NCBI GenBank assembly: GCA_963662515.1
Contig: OY759675.1
Span: 4,154,001 to 4,218,000 of the forward strand
Reading direction: 5' to 3'
Source of the DNA: JAFGDI01 sp963662515
GTDB taxonomy: Bacteria > Planctomycetota > Phycisphaerae > Sedimentisphaerales > SM23-30
Length of the DNA stretch: 64,000 nt
The notes under the pieces were generated by a model. It was given only the letters and a program-made list of their open reading frames with translations. It was not told the origin of the DNA and ran no database searches. Made by a program: the position numbers and the translations under genes. Positions 34,533-43,899 of the stretch are shown here, in pieces; position 1 is the stretch's first letter; the number at the start of each line of letters is the position of its first letter.

Positions 34533-35480
34533 TCAAACTCTGGTAAAAAGCCGGTTTAATATCTTATATACTGCTAGCTTAGCCCTCAGTTTAAAATATT
34601 TCTTAAAATATTGCCAGCGAAACATTTTATCCATTTCCGGATATAGATCACGAATATGAATAATAGTCTTCATATTATGCAGTGCGATCAGCCCGCAGCA
34701 TTCACTAAACGCCAGCCAGTTAAGATAGTATTCCAGATTAGGACGCAACTGGGCCGGACAATTACTCCGAACATAATCCGGATGCAGCACCAAAGGCCGA
34801 AATGATTTTCTCACTTTGTTTCGGGCATGAAGCAAATCAGAATTAGTTAGATGGTAAACATGTAATATTTCATCATTTATCAGTACTTCATAGTTCATCA
34901 TAGTATTTAACATAAGGAATTGCTCTTCGCCAAAAAGACTATGATATTCATAAAAACCACCGAACTTCACCAATACTGATCTGTTCCAAAGCATATTATT
35001 CGGTGTCATTGCGGAAAGTATATAGTGCATCGTATGAAAATCAATTTCAGACGACAGCCGCCATACACCACGATTAGCATGAAGAACAGTGTCTTGAACG
35101 GAAAGATTACCATGATAATCAACATAGAACCGACATAAAGCAGCGGCACATTGCGGGTACGAAATGAGCTGTTTATACTGACTGGCCAGAAAATCCGGCA
35201 ACCATTGATCATCAGCATCAAGAAAAGCTACATACTCAGCCCGGGCCAAGCCCAGACCATGATTCCGTGCTGCACCGGGACCGGCATTATCCTGATGCAC
35301 CAGACGCAAACGCCTGTCAGTGTAATGACTGCTCACCAGCTCGGCACTGGCATCGGTTGAACCGTCATCAACCACTATCAGCTCAAAGTTGGTAAAACTC
35401 TGAGCCAACACCGAATCGATCGCACGCTGAACATGTTTTGCCTTATTGAATAAGGGCATAACTACTGATATTTGCAGCAT
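34533..35480 (-). CDS. Family 2 glycosyltransferase
   Basis: A 315-residue GT-A fold glycosyltransferase. It opens ISVVMPLFNKAKHVQRAIDS and continues with VVDDGSTDAS and the metal-binding DAD in YVAFLDADDQWLPDF, the GT2 hallmarks. It has no membrane helices, so it acts at the cytoplasmic face on a lipid-linked glycan or on protein. The sugar donor cannot be predicted. It lies 3 bases after the GT4 gene and just before the HEAT lipoprotein gene, so the three are surely co-transcribed. Confidence 0.9.
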   Translation of the reverse strand: MLQISVVMPLFNKAKHVQRAIDSVLAQSFTNFELIVVDDGSTDASAELVSSHYTDRRLRLVHQDNAGPGAARNHGLGLARAEYVAFLDADDQWLPDFLASQYKQLISYPQCAAALCRFYVDYHGNLSVQDTVLHANRGVWRLSSEIDFHTMHYILSAMTPNNMLWNRSVLVKFGGFYEYHSLFGEEQFLMLNTMMNYEVLINDEILHVYHLTNSDLLHARNKVRKSFRPLVLHPDYVRSNCPAQLRPNLEYYLNWLAFSECCGLIALHNMKTIIHIRDLYPEMDKMFRWQYFKKYFKLRAKLAVYKILNRLFTRV

Positions 35481-35483
35481 AGC

Positions 35484-36686
35484 TCACCCCTGACTTAACA
35501 TTGATGTCAGAATAACATCTATGCTCTCTCCGATCTTATCCCAGTGATAGAGAGATCGAAATGTCTCTCTGCCTGAATCTGATAACTTTTGTTGTAATGC
35601 TTTACTTACACAAAGTTCATGGCAACACTTGATAAATGATTCTGGCTCATCTGACAGCAATATATTTCTGCCATGCTCAACTTCGAGCCCATAGGCACCT
35701 ATACTGGTTGATACTACCGGGCATGAACGAGCAAAACCCTCTAGTATTTTTAATCTTGTTCCTCCACCACTTAATAGCGGTACTACCAAAGCAGACCAGG
35801 TATTCATTTCCTGAGCCAGATCATCGACAAAACCCAGATATTTTATACCAGCATATTCAGGTAATTTCAGTTCCTTACTGATCATACCTGCAATGTGAAA
35901 TTCAATTTGCGGGTCTTTAGCATAAATTCCTGGCCATACCTCTTTTATAAACCAACATAAACCCTCATAATTGGGCTTATAGCTAAGGTAGCCGACAAAA
36001 CCTAATACCGCAGGCCAAGAGACATTACGACTGGCAAAATCAGTAAGAGCCGTAATGTCAAAACCATTTGGTATTATATGCAACTTATCAGCCGCTTGAG
36101 GACACAACCTGGCCACATAATCTCGGTCTGCCTCACTACATAAACCAACTTTCTTAAACTTCCTGATCGCAGAGAGTTCCGCCCTGAAATGCTTATAATA
36201 TATCAATCTCTCTGCAATCGTTTTTCTTAAACCGGCCTTTTGGGTATATTCACCTTTTAATCGTAAATGCAGCAGGTCATCAAGATCAATTATCGACTTT
36301 TCCGGAAAAAGCATACCTGTTGCCGCTGCTGTTTGAATTTTCTCATACCATATTATATCATGCTGACGAGCAAGCTCCTCAAAAACAGCCATTTCAGCTC
36401 TGGCTAATTTTCTACTATAATAAAAAGGCCAATGCTGATCTATCTTATGCCTGAATCTTGAGATACTACTATCCATAGTAAAATATGGCTGAGGTAAATA
36501 GTATAACTCACCCAGCTCAGACTTAGAACGATCAAACCGCTCCTGATCGTAAGCACCTCTGGCATTTATGCAAACAGTAGTAACCGTATGCTTTTTTTTC
36601 ATCTGATGGGCCAGATTGAGTATTCTGAGATAAGAACCACCCAATGGAGGGTAAGGTAAATGATTTGTTACATATAATATTTTCAT
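35484..36686 (-). CDS. Family 4 (GT-B) glycosyltransferase
   Basis: A 400-residue GT-B enzyme. The N-terminal Rossmann domain starts MKILYVTNHLPYPPLGGSYLR; the C-terminal domain contains LGFVGYLSYKPNYEGLCWF, GFVDDLAQEMNTW and VVPLLSGGGTRLKILEGFA, with the Glu of the donor-binding motif. It resembles the exopolysaccharide glycosyltransferases (TIGR03087-like). It probably adds one sugar during synthesis of a surface polysaccharide. It is the first gene of the operon running 36686 to 33511; the gene upstream (topA) is divergent. Confidence 0.85.
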   Translation of the reverse strand: MKILYVTNHLPYPPLGGSYLRILNLAHQMKKKHTVTTVCINARGAYDQERFDRSKSELGELYYLPQPYFTMDSSISRFRHKIDQHWPFYYSRKLARAEMAVFEELARQHDIIWYEKIQTAAATGMLFPEKSIIDLDDLLHLRLKGEYTQKAGLRKTIAERLIYYKHFRAELSAIRKFKKVGLCSEADRDYVARLCPQAADKLHIIPNGFDITALTDFASRNVSWPAVLGFVGYLSYKPNYEGLCWFIKEVWPGIYAKDPQIEFHIAGMISKELKLPEYAGIKYLGFVDDLAQEMNTWSALVVPLLSGGGTRLKILEGFARSCPVVSTSIGAYGLEVEHGRNILLSDEPESFIKCCHELCVSKALQQKLSDSGRETFRSLYHWDKIGESIDVILTSMLSQG

Positions 36687-36898
36687 AAAAACGATAACGC
36701 CAAAATGGAAGGCCCAGTTTTAATTTTGCCAATTTCACATTCTGATTATCGGTCGTAGAGGTGTATTAAAATGACTTTTTGACCAGAGAAAAAATTAGTT
36801 GGGAATGAAAAAAAAAGAATTTAACATAACTTTATATATAAGTCGTATTTAGATGGTATCTAATTCTCATGTGATACTATGCCGAAAAAATATTGTAT

Positions 36899-36927
36899 TT
36901 GACATATTCGCTCAGCTTTGATATTTG
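36899..36927 (+). promoter_or_regulatory. Promoter candidate for topA
   Basis: TTGACA (36899-36904), a 17-base spacer and TATTTG (36922-36927). The -35 box is perfect, the -10 weaker. It lies about 140 bases upstream of the topA start. The rest of the gap 36687-37069 shows nothing else. Confidence 0.5.
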
Positions 36928-37069
36928 CCTTACTCCGTAACATTAATTAATTAAGGTAAAAAGAATAATTTTAACTGATTATTTGCCGATAGCATGTTTG
37001 TAAGTACAGACTTTGATGAATATTCCGGCTGGCGATTCAGTCTGGCTGGTTAAGGAAAATAAAAAAATT

Positions 37070-39601
37070 ATGGCAAAAGCAGCAACTGGAAAGAACCTGG
37101 TGATAGTGGAGTCGCCGGCGAAAGCCAAGACTATAAATAAATATCTGGGCAATAATTTTAAGGTTATTGCCAGTATGGGCCATGTTCGTGACCTGCCCAA
37201 TAATGATATGGCAGTAGATATAGAAAATAACTTTTCTCCTACCTATGAAACCATACCGACCCGTAAAAAAATACTCTCAGAACTGAAAAAACTAGCCAAG
37301 GAAGCCCCGATGGTCTATCTGGCAAGCGATTTGGACCGTGAGGGAGAGGCTATCGCCTGGCATTTGAGCGAGGCTCTGGGCATAAAATCCGATAGATTTT
37401 GCCGGGTTGTCTTTAATGCTATTACCAAAAGTGCTATCGAACAGGCCTTTGCCCACCCGCACACCCTGGACATGGACAAGGTAAATGCCCAGCAGGCCCG
37501 GCGTATTTTGGACCGGATCGTGGGCTATCAGATAAGCCCCCTGCTCTGGAAAAAGGTGGCTCGCGGCCTTTCTGCCGGCCGGGTACAGTCAGTAGCGGTT
37601 AAACTGGTAGTACAGCGAGAAAAAGAGATCAAAGCCTTCGTACCCGAAGAATATTGGAAGATCGACGGCATATTCTGCAATAAGAACACACCTGACCTGT
37701 CCGATAAGTACCAAAAGTTCGTTAAGGATAATACCGAAAACGACAAAGGGCCTACCATTAAGCAAAGGGGAGAGTGGCTTTATGACCATAGCTGCCTTGA
37801 AACTCATCTGGTAAGCGTTGGCGGTAACCCGTTCAAGGCTGGCAATCAGGCAGAAGCAGATAAAGTATATAATGCTATAACCAATAATGAATTTAGTGTG
37901 TGCAGTATAGACACACGCAGCTCAAATTCAAAGCCGCAGGCTCCTTTTATAACCTCGACCCTGCAACAGCAATCAGCCAATAAGCTGGGCTATTCGGCTA
38001 AAAACACCATGCGTCTGGCCCAGGAATTGTACGAAGGTATAGAAATAAGCGGTTTGGGATCAGTTGGTCTTATTACTTACATGCGTACTGACAGCACCAA
38101 TATCTCTAATGAAGCTTTGGGTATGGTACGCGATTTCATATCGAACAATTACGGTGAAAAATATTTACCGTCCAAACCTAATTATTATGGTTCCTCGAAT
38201 AAAGCAGCCCAGGAAGCGCATGAGGCGATCCGTCCGACCGATGTCAGTATCACGCCGGATAATGTAAAAAACGATCTCACTCCTCAGCAGCATAAACTCT
38301 ACGATTTGATCTGGAAGAGATTTGTCTCTTGCCAGATGACACCTGCGATTTGGGATGTAACCACAGTTAATATAGAGACTAAAGCTCAGATAGATGGCCA
38401 GGATCAGTCTGTCTTGTTCCGGGCAAATGGTCGCAAACTGGTTTTTGATGGTTTCATGCTCGTAAGCGGCATTACAGTGAGCGGTAGTGACCAGATATTG
38501 CCGGAACTGAGCGTAGGAGGCAAGGTATGGCCGGTCACAATTGACCATACCCAGCATTTCACCAGTCCGCCGGCTCGATATACTGAAGCTTCGCTCATTA
38601 AGATGCTGGAAGCTGAAGGCATTGGAAGACCAAGTACCTATGCCTCGATCATTTCCACAATTCAAGATCGCGGCTATGTTGAGCAGCTTGACAAGAAGTT
38701 TTTCGCTACCGATCTGGGTATTGTAGTAACCGAAAAACTTAATGAGCATTTCACTCAGATCATGGATGTAGCCTTTACCCGATTTATGGAAGGGCAGCTT
38801 GATAAGATCGAAGAGCAGCATCTCGACTGGGTTAATGTTCTCAGAGAATTTTATGGTCCGTTCAAAGATAATCTCGACCGCGCCCATGAAGAGATGGTCC
38901 ATGCCCGGGCTGAAACTCAGCCGTCAGACTATATGTGTCCGGAATGCGGTAAACCGATGGTCTATCGCTTTGGCAAGAATGGCCGGTTCCTCTCTTGCGG
39001 TGATTATCCGACCTGTAAGTTTGCCGCCCCGTGCGATCGCGATGGCAAGATCGCCCAGCCGGAAGAGACTCAGCATGCCTGCCCGAACTGTGGTAAGCCG
39101 ATGATACTGCGAAAGGCGAGGTTCGGCACATTCCTGGGTTGCAGCGGCTACCCGGAATGTAAGACTACCCAGAAGGTAGATAAAGATGGCAATGTGCAGC
39201 CGCCCAAAGCTCCGGCCCGGCCTAGCGGCATTAAATGCCATAAGTGCAAAGATGGTGAGCTGGTCATTCGCGATAGTAAGCGCGGCGAGTTCATGGGCTG
39301 TAATAAGTTCCCTAAGTGCCGCTCGATCATTAGTATCAAAATGCTCGATGAACTGACCGCTCTGCAGGCCGAGGGTAAATGGCCGCCAGCCACTATGGAA
39401 GAAGCCGATATTGTCCTGGGGCGTAAAACCAAAAAGACAGCTACTGACGAGCAAGATGGTGAAGAAACCAAAACCACCAAAAAGAAAGTTGCCAAAAAGA
39501 CGGTCAAGAAGGTAGCGAAAAAAGTTGCCAAAAAGACCACTAAAAAGAAATCAGACAGCGACACAGAAGTAGCAGTTGACGATGTTGATGTTCCATTTTA
39601 A
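37070..39601 (+). CDS. topA: DNA topoisomerase I
   Basis: An 843-residue type IA topoisomerase that relaxes negative supercoils. The TOPRIM domain begins NLVIVESPAKAKTINKYLG and has DLDREGEAIAWHL. The catalytic tyrosine is Tyr337 in GLITYMRTDSTNIS, and EGIGRPSTYASII is the conserved core segment. Three four-cysteine zinc ribbons follow (about 622-745: CPECGKPM, CPNCGKPM, CHKCKDGE). The tail (about 790-835) is a Lys-rich KKVAKK repeat of the type seen in high-processivity TopA or histone-H1-like proteins. I chose the ATG at 37070 (MAKAATGKNLVIVESP) on family alignment; the frame is open to 37013. A terminator follows. Confidence 0.95.
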   Translation: MAKAATGKNLVIVESPAKAKTINKYLGNNFKVIASMGHVRDLPNNDMAVDIENNFSPTYETIPTRKKILSELKKLAKEAPMVYLASDLDREGEAIAWHLSEALGIKSDRFCRVVFNAITKSAIEQAFAHPHTLDMDKVNAQQARRILDRIVGYQISPLLWKKVARGLSAGRVQSVAVKLVVQREKEIKAFVPEEYWKIDGIFCNKNTPDLSDKYQKFVKDNTENDKGPTIKQRGEWLYDHSCLETHLVSVGGNPFKAGNQAEADKVYNAITNNEFSVCSIDTRSSNSKPQAPFITSTLQQQSANKLGYSAKNTMRLAQELYEGIEISGLGSVGLITYMRTDSTNISNEALGMVRDFISNNYGEKYLPSKPNYYGSSNKAAQEAHEAIRPTDVSITPDNVKNDLTPQQHKLYDLIWKRFVSCQMTPAIWDVTTVNIETKAQIDGQDQSVLFRANGRKLVFDGFMLVSGITVSGSDQILPELSVGGKVWPVTIDHTQHFTSPPARYTEASLIKMLEAEGIGRPSTYASIISTIQDRGYVEQLDKKFFATDLGIVVTEKLNEHFTQIMDVAFTRFMEGQLDKIEEQHLDWVNVLREFYGPFKDNLDRAHEEMVHARAETQPSDYMCPECGKPMVYRFGKNGRFLSCGDYPTCKFAAPCDRDGKIAQPEETQHACPNCGKPMILRKARFGTFLGCSGYPECKTTQKVDKDGNVQPPKAPARPSGIKCHKCKDGELVIRDSKRGEFMGCNKFPKCRSIISIKMLDELTALQAEGKWPPATMEEADIVLGRKTKKTATDEQDGEETKTTKKKVAKKTVKKVAKKVAKKTTKKKSDSDTEVAVDDVDVPF

Positions 39602-39630
39602 GAATATTGACTGAAATATTAAGAAATTCA

Positions 39631-39662
39631 AAAGGCGACCTGAAACTGGGTCGCCTTTTTGC
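39631..39662 (+). terminator. Bidirectional terminator after topA
   Basis: AAAGGCGACC (39631-39640) pairs with GGTCGCCTTT (39649-39658), with T-runs on both strands. It also ends the minus-strand gene at 39665. Confidence 0.85.
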
Positions 39663-39664
39663 TT

Positions 39665-40231
39665 TTAGGGCTGTGGCTGTTGTGTAGCTTTATCAGGTAT
39701 TTCCAATGTGATGTCTGAATATTCTTTGAGCATTTCCGGGGTTAAGGTAATAGAGAAATGTTTGCCATCTCCTTGTTTATCAGTTTCGGATATTGTCCGA
39801 GAATAGACTACTTTACCAGTCTCGTTGGTTGCGAATATCCTGAATTTGCCATCGACAGGCATTTCGTCAATATTCATGCCCAGATAAAATACACCTGCAT
39901 TGTCAGGTCTTATTGCGTTGCGGTTACATTTACCAGACAAGTCATTAAAGAAAAAAAACTCAAGGCTGGCAGATGTGTCATTGAATACAAACAATAATTC
40001 TGGCCGGTTGACAGATGGTGTAAGAATAGCCGCGATCACTATCAGCCAGATAGTGGTTTCCAATAATGAACGGCGACCAGCCAGAAAAAACTGACTAAAG
40101 AGTAAAATCGCCGCCGTTCCAAAAATTATTAACTGTACACCGATAACTTCATTTTCGGCAGCCCAAGCCGTCAGCCAGAACACCGCTAAGCAGCAACAAC
40201 AAACTATCCATGACATTCTCTCTCTGGACAT
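39665..40231 (-). CDS. Membrane protein of unknown function with extracytoplasmic domain
   Basis: A 188-residue protein. Three hydrophobic segments (about 8-24, 30-50 and 58-72) are followed by a hydrophilic beta-rich domain (about 75-188) ending in Gln-Pro repeats. CCCCLAV in the first helix is unusual. I do not recognise a family and name no function. AGGAG precedes the ATG by 7 bases, supporting the start. It is the last of three adjacent minus-strand genes for small membrane proteins (41009 to 39665), probably one operon. Confidence 0.6.
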   Translation of the reverse strand: MSRERMSWIVCCCCLAVFWLTAWAAENEVIGVQLIIFGTAAILLFSQFFLAGRRSLLETTIWLIVIAAILTPSVNRPELLFVFNDTSASLEFFFFNDLSGKCNRNAIRPDNAGVFYLGMNIDEMPVDGKFRIFATNETGKVVYSRTISETDKQGDGKHFSITLTPEMLKEYSDITLEIPDKATQQPQP

Positions 40232-40258
40232 AAATACTCCTGCATTATTCTTAACATA

Positions 40259-40501
40259 TCATTGTTTTTGGTGATACAAGGCAATTAAGGAAACAACGGT
40301 GAAAACCGAACCAACCGCGACATATCCACCACTATAAAGCCAGAATAAAGTTTTAGATTCTTTTGCCGTATAAGTTGTCCTTATAAAACTTTCTTCGCCC
40401 CAGCCTCTGATATTGCCAGTTTTAATGCCGATGAATCCGTATATGGTACAGCCGATTCCGACCAGCAAGAAGAGCAAAGGTAATATTATTTTCTTATTCA
40501 T
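40259..40501 (-). CDS. Small two-helix membrane protein of unknown function
   Basis: An 80-residue protein with two membrane helices (about 5-25, LPLLFLLVGIGCTIYGFIG, and 52-74, YVAVGSVFTVVSLIALYH) joined by a polar loop. I chose the ATG at 40501 because GGAG lies 8 bases upstream, inside the end of the preceding gene; the two genes overlap by 8 bases, which argues for coupled translation. No recognisable family. Confidence 0.6.
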   Translation of the reverse strand: MNKKIILPLLFLLVGIGCTIYGFIGIKTGNIRGWGEESFIRTTYTAKESKTLFWLYSGGYVAVGSVFTVVSLIALYHQKQ

Positions 40502-41009
40502 TTGCGTCTCCACATTCTTCTAACAAATATTCCTTGGGTATATCTGCCCCTTTTCGTATTTCGCTGAGTAATATTGTATCATTATAAAAGGCAGTGACTA
40601 TAAACTCGCTACAAGAAAGTTGTTCTTGTCCTTTTTTGAAAAATTTAAGGTTTGAGCGTGCCTTATCTTGTATTACTGTTTTGATTTGTTGCCCTGATGT
40701 AATATCGGATATAAAAAAATTAATTTCATGACCAGTATTGTTAGTAACTGAAATGTATGATGATTTAGAATTAGAAAACATAGGTGCAAACGGCACCATA
40801 AAAATTAATAATAATGATATTAGTATTCTTGTGAGCATGTCAACAATAGTAAATTTTGCTTTTTGGAGTGAAAACAGGCAAATGGCAACTGTAAAGGCAA
40901 ATAGCCATTCTCCAGCTAATTGCAGGCTGGAATGAGCACCATAAAAGTATCCTATCCAGATACCAATCAGAATGATGTTTATAAAAGACTTTAAATTGCC
41001 ATTTATCAT
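40494..41009 (-). CDS. Membrane protein of unknown function
   Basis: A 171-residue protein with three N-terminal hydrophobic segments (about 8-26, 30-48 and 58-76) and a polar C-terminal domain (about 85-171) that probably faces the periplasm. The layout is like that of the protein encoded at 39665-40231, so the two may be distant paralogues. AGGAT precedes the ATG. It overlaps the next gene by 8 bases. Base composition is more AT-rich than topA. No function can be assigned. Confidence 0.6.
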   Translation of the reverse strand: MINGNLKSFINIILIGIWIGYFYGAHSSLQLAGEWLFAFTVAICLFSLQKAKFTIVDMLTRILISLLLIFMVPFAPMFSNSKSSYISVTNNTGHEINFFISDITSGQQIKTVIQDKARSNLKFFKKGQEQLSCSEFIVTAFYNDTILLSEIRKGADIPKEYLLEECGDANE

Positions 41010-41750
41010 ATCGAATCCTGATAATCAAATAAGAATCGCAAACTAATTTCTAAGACGCAGGGACATTATATCATATTAGAAAAAAACGCCCACAAAAATT
41101 ATATTTCCATAATTTCTTGACATTGCTATCAATGAATATAATGTACTAAGTACAATTTCTGATCCTGGGAACGCCAGGCAGAATAAAATCCCGATGCACA
41201 TCGGGAGCTCGGCAAAGTCTTGCAAGACACGCGGGAGAAGTGGCTGTAGTTTATATGCGGGGTTGAGAGAATTATTTTAAACGCAAAGGCGCCAAGTCGC
41301 GAAGATACTCGTATCGTTGGTTGGTTATGGTGGCGAGGTGTATTGAGAATGGTTGTGATATAAGTTATTAAGGTTAGAGATTGATTGATAAAAGGGTGGC
41401 TTGGAGGTCGTCTTTTTTTATTGTGGTGGCACGGGGACTTTCACAGGGCGGACGAGCCGCAACCAAACAGGTAGTTTCAGTAACAAATAAAAAGTAACAA
41501 GCTCAGGTTTGCCCCTGTGGGGCAGACTGATTAATTGAAAGTTGCTCTGTTGGCAAAGAGATGGTTTCCTTATTTTCCAACCAGTTATAAGCTCTGTAAA
41601 GAATAATAGAGCAGGAAAAAAATATTTTGGATGATAGTATTACCGACGGGCACAGACTTGCACTAAGTGGGGATGGTGGTATAATAGTGAATGTGTTTTT
41701 TTGATATTTAGCTGCGGTTATGCCGGGCTGGGAAGGTGTTTTGTTTTGAT
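41010..41750. other. Gene-free stretch with hairpins and a CGCAAAGGCGCCAAG-type relic
   Basis: Three short hairpins or palindromes follow each other: CCTGG/CCAGG (41164-41178), TCCCGATG/CATCGGGA (41189-41206) and GTCTTGCAAGAC (41217-41228). Near 41280-41310 is ACGCAAAGGCGCCAAGTCGCGAAGA, shortened here to its pattern: a degenerate CGCAAAG-type short repeat. I found no reading frame with support. It looks like the edge of a decaying mobile or accessory insert. Confidence 0.4.
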
Positions 41751-42127
41751 ATGAGTTTGGAAGAAGAACAATGTCCGAAGGGTGAGCTGCTGGTTTATCA
41801 GGGGCAGGGGCTGGAATCTCCGATTCAGGTGAGGCTGGAAGGAGATAGCGTCTGGCTGAGTCAGAAGTTGCTGGCGGAGCTGTATGGTATTGCAATACCG
41901 ACTATAAATGAGCATATTACAAACATTTATGAAGAAAATGAGCTTATGCCTGAGGCAACTATTAGGAAATACCTAATAGTTCAAACTGAGGGCGGCAGGC
42001 AGGTTAAGCGGCTGGTTGACCTACTGGGGCTCGCATTCCCAGGGAATCCGAACAGCAGAAAGCGGAACAGAATTATATTGAAGATTTAAAAGCGGCGGCG
42101 AAGATGATTAAACAGGATAGGAAGTAG
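41751..42127 (+). pseudogene. RhuM-family gene remnant (internal deletion and frameshift)
   Basis: The N-terminal 85 or so residues match the RhuM pattern: GELLVYQGQGLESPIQVRLE, SVWLSQKLLAELYG, INEHITNIYEENEL, IRKYLIVQTEGGRQVKR. RhuM proteins are around 330 residues. Here the sequence jumps directly to a C-terminal-like segment in another frame (42029-42127: SEQQKAEQNYIEDLKAAAKM), so the middle is deleted and the frame broken. RhuM genes occur on genomic islands and near restriction-modification loci; their function is uncertain. This copy cannot be functional as a full protein. Confidence 0.75.
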
Positions 42128-42170
42128 TGGTATTAGCATTTTATATCAAATAGATTAGTAAGGCTTATAT

Positions 42171-42893
42171 ATGACAAATAACTATCAAAAACCTATTCAA
42201 GAAGATGAAGATTGTTTAACGCTTGCAAAATTCATAGATATTATCAATCTTTTTTTCAGTAAACATAATGGTAAGAATTTTTTTAGAGGACAACCGGACA
42301 AATCGTATCCAATAATTCCATCCGCAGGAAGAGATGGTGTATTTAACAAGGATAAACCAGATAATGATTTAGAAATGTTTGACAATTGGATTAATATACT
42401 AAAAAGTAAAACAAATTTTCCGAATTCAAAGTTTGAAAAATTGCTATTTGCTCAACATCATGGGCTTCATACCAGGCTGTTGGACTGGACCACCAATCCT
42501 CTCGTAGCATTGTTTTTTGCATGTATTTCCAACGAAAAGGAAATCAATAAAGATGGTCATGTGATATGTTATCCGATTAAACAAACTGAAATATTAAATA
42601 TTGACGACGAAGGTGTATTTGAAAAAGATGGTATATTTTTTAATGCAAATATAATGGGGGTTTCACAAAGGGTATTGAGTCAGGAAGGATTTGTGACTAT
42701 ACATAACCCGCCAAATGTAGATATTCGCTCTTTAAATCCACAAGATGCAAATGAAATAATAATACCCATGCTGCATAAAGAGAAACTTTTGTCAGAATTG
42801 GATAGATTTGGAATAAATTATGGATCACTATTTCCTGACCTTGAAGGTTATACGAAGTATTGCAATTGGGCAATGAAAAATGGTTTAAGCTAG
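42171..42893 (+). CDS. FRG-domain protein
   Basis: A 240-residue protein with the FRG domain: NFFRGQPDKSYPIIPSAGR (FRG at residues 38-40) and the conserved AQHHGLHTRLLDWTTNPLVALFFA. The domain's biochemistry is not established; it is frequent on mobile elements and defence islands. The gene is markedly more AT-rich than its neighbours and lies between a RhuM remnant and a gene-poor stretch, which suggests recent transfer. AAGG precedes the ATG. There are no membrane segments. It may stand alone as a cargo gene. The 287 bases after it hold no supported gene. Confidence 0.78.
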   Translation: MTNNYQKPIQEDEDCLTLAKFIDIINLFFSKHNGKNFFRGQPDKSYPIIPSAGRDGVFNKDKPDNDLEMFDNWINILKSKTNFPNSKFEKLLFAQHHGLHTRLLDWTTNPLVALFFACISNEKEINKDGHVICYPIKQTEILNIDDEGVFEKDGIFFNANIMGVSQRVLSQEGFVTIHNPPNVDIRSLNPQDANEIIIPMLHKEKLLSELDRFGINYGSLFPDLEGYTKYCNWAMKNGLS

Positions 42894-43180
42894 TTAAAGG
42901 ACATTTATTGCTCACCACACGCTGCCCTATATTTACTGTAGCGTATAACGGCCAGAAGGTTATTTTTTGTTCGGGTAGTTCCTGATATGGGCCATCTTGC
43001 ATAACCTGGCCTTGCGGGCAGTTGGGGAATGATCTCATTTTATGACGGTGTTATATAAGTGTTGAATTTCTGTAGTTATGAGACTAATTCCCAAATTACA
43101 ACCATGTTTTTACAATTTCATTCCCCAAAAGCAACCATGTTTGGTATTTTCGGCTTTTCATCGCCTATTTTTGTCTGTTT

Positions 43181-43822
43181 TTATACAGTTTTGCATTTGC
43201 TGGTATTGGACTTATCTGAGAAAAGTCCGGCAGTTATCTGGCGGAGGTTCAGCAGGTAGAAGCCGGTAATGCCGCCGGCCAGTCCGCCGGCGTGTGACAT
43301 GGCTACGGGTATGCCTACATTACCGGGGTGCAAAGCGGCCAGCAACAATGAGCCAGAGCATATTTCGATTACGCATTTTATCGCCAGAATGGTCAGCATG
43401 ACAATGCTGCTTTTTCGCAGCTGGCGATCGCCGTGTATGCTTTCCAGGGCACATATTGCCATGAGGCCGTGGTCTATGCCCGACAGACCGCAGTAGGCTT
43501 CGATCCCGTCTCTGAGTAACTGATATCTGATCGCCACCAGGCTTAGCAGTCCGCAACAGAACAGATAGGCTATTCGCCGGGCAGTAGATGGTTCTTTAAG
43601 CTGGCCGAGTAGCAGAAAAAAGGCTGATACATCTATAACCAGGTGATATATACTGACATGGGCAAATGGGTGTGTCAGCAGGCACCAGTAATGCCCGGCA
43701 TTAACCGCGGCGGGCGAGTAGGCCATTACCGCCGATGAGCCACCCAGAAGCATAGGCAGATTAATGGCAAGAATGAGCAGTGCGAAAATAGTAGTTTCTG
43801 TCTTTTTCATTTTAATAGTCAC
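43181..43822 (-). CDS. Rhombosortase-like intramembrane serine protease
   Basis: A 213-residue protein with six predicted helices. It has the rhomboid fold markers: YWCLLTHPFAHVSIYHLVID (loop and helix 2), the serine motif CGLSGIDHG (Ser114) and the histidine in AMSHAGGLAGG (His177), giving a Ser-His dyad. Small size and the THPFAHVS...HL pattern fit rhombosortases, which cleave proteins carrying a GlyGly-CTERM tail. The gene immediately upstream (43900-46020) encodes a secreted protein with just such a tail. The likely start is GTG at 43822 (GGAA 8 bases upstream); ATG at 43810 is an alternative. The two genes are 77 bases apart on the same strand and likely form an operon. Confidence 0.75.
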   Translation of the reverse strand: MTIKMKKTETTIFALLILAINLPMLLGGSSAVMAYSPAAVNAGHYWCLLTHPFAHVSIYHLVIDVSAFFLLLGQLKEPSTARRIAYLFCCGLLSLVAIRYQLLRDGIEAYCGLSGIDHGLMAICALESIHGDRQLRKSSIVMLTILAIKCVIEICSGSLLLAALHPGNVGIPVAMSHAGGLAGGITGFYLLNLRQITAGLFSDKSNTSKCKTV

Positions 43823-43899
43823 TTTCAGTATTCCATAAGTCAGAAATTACACTGTGCCAACCGGGTCAGCCAATTGGCACAGTGCGGAATATGTGATGG

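Noticed and set aside
41164..41228. Possible tRNA or CRISPR array
   Set aside because: The hairpins do not make a cloverleaf, there is no anticodon arm or CCA-type end, and no regular repeat-spacer pattern. I found no tRNA, rRNA or CRISPR array in the window.
42697..43038. Minus-strand 113-codon frame starting MRSFPNCPQGQVMQ
   Set aside because: It runs antisense into the FRG gene, has no ribosome site and no recognisable motif.
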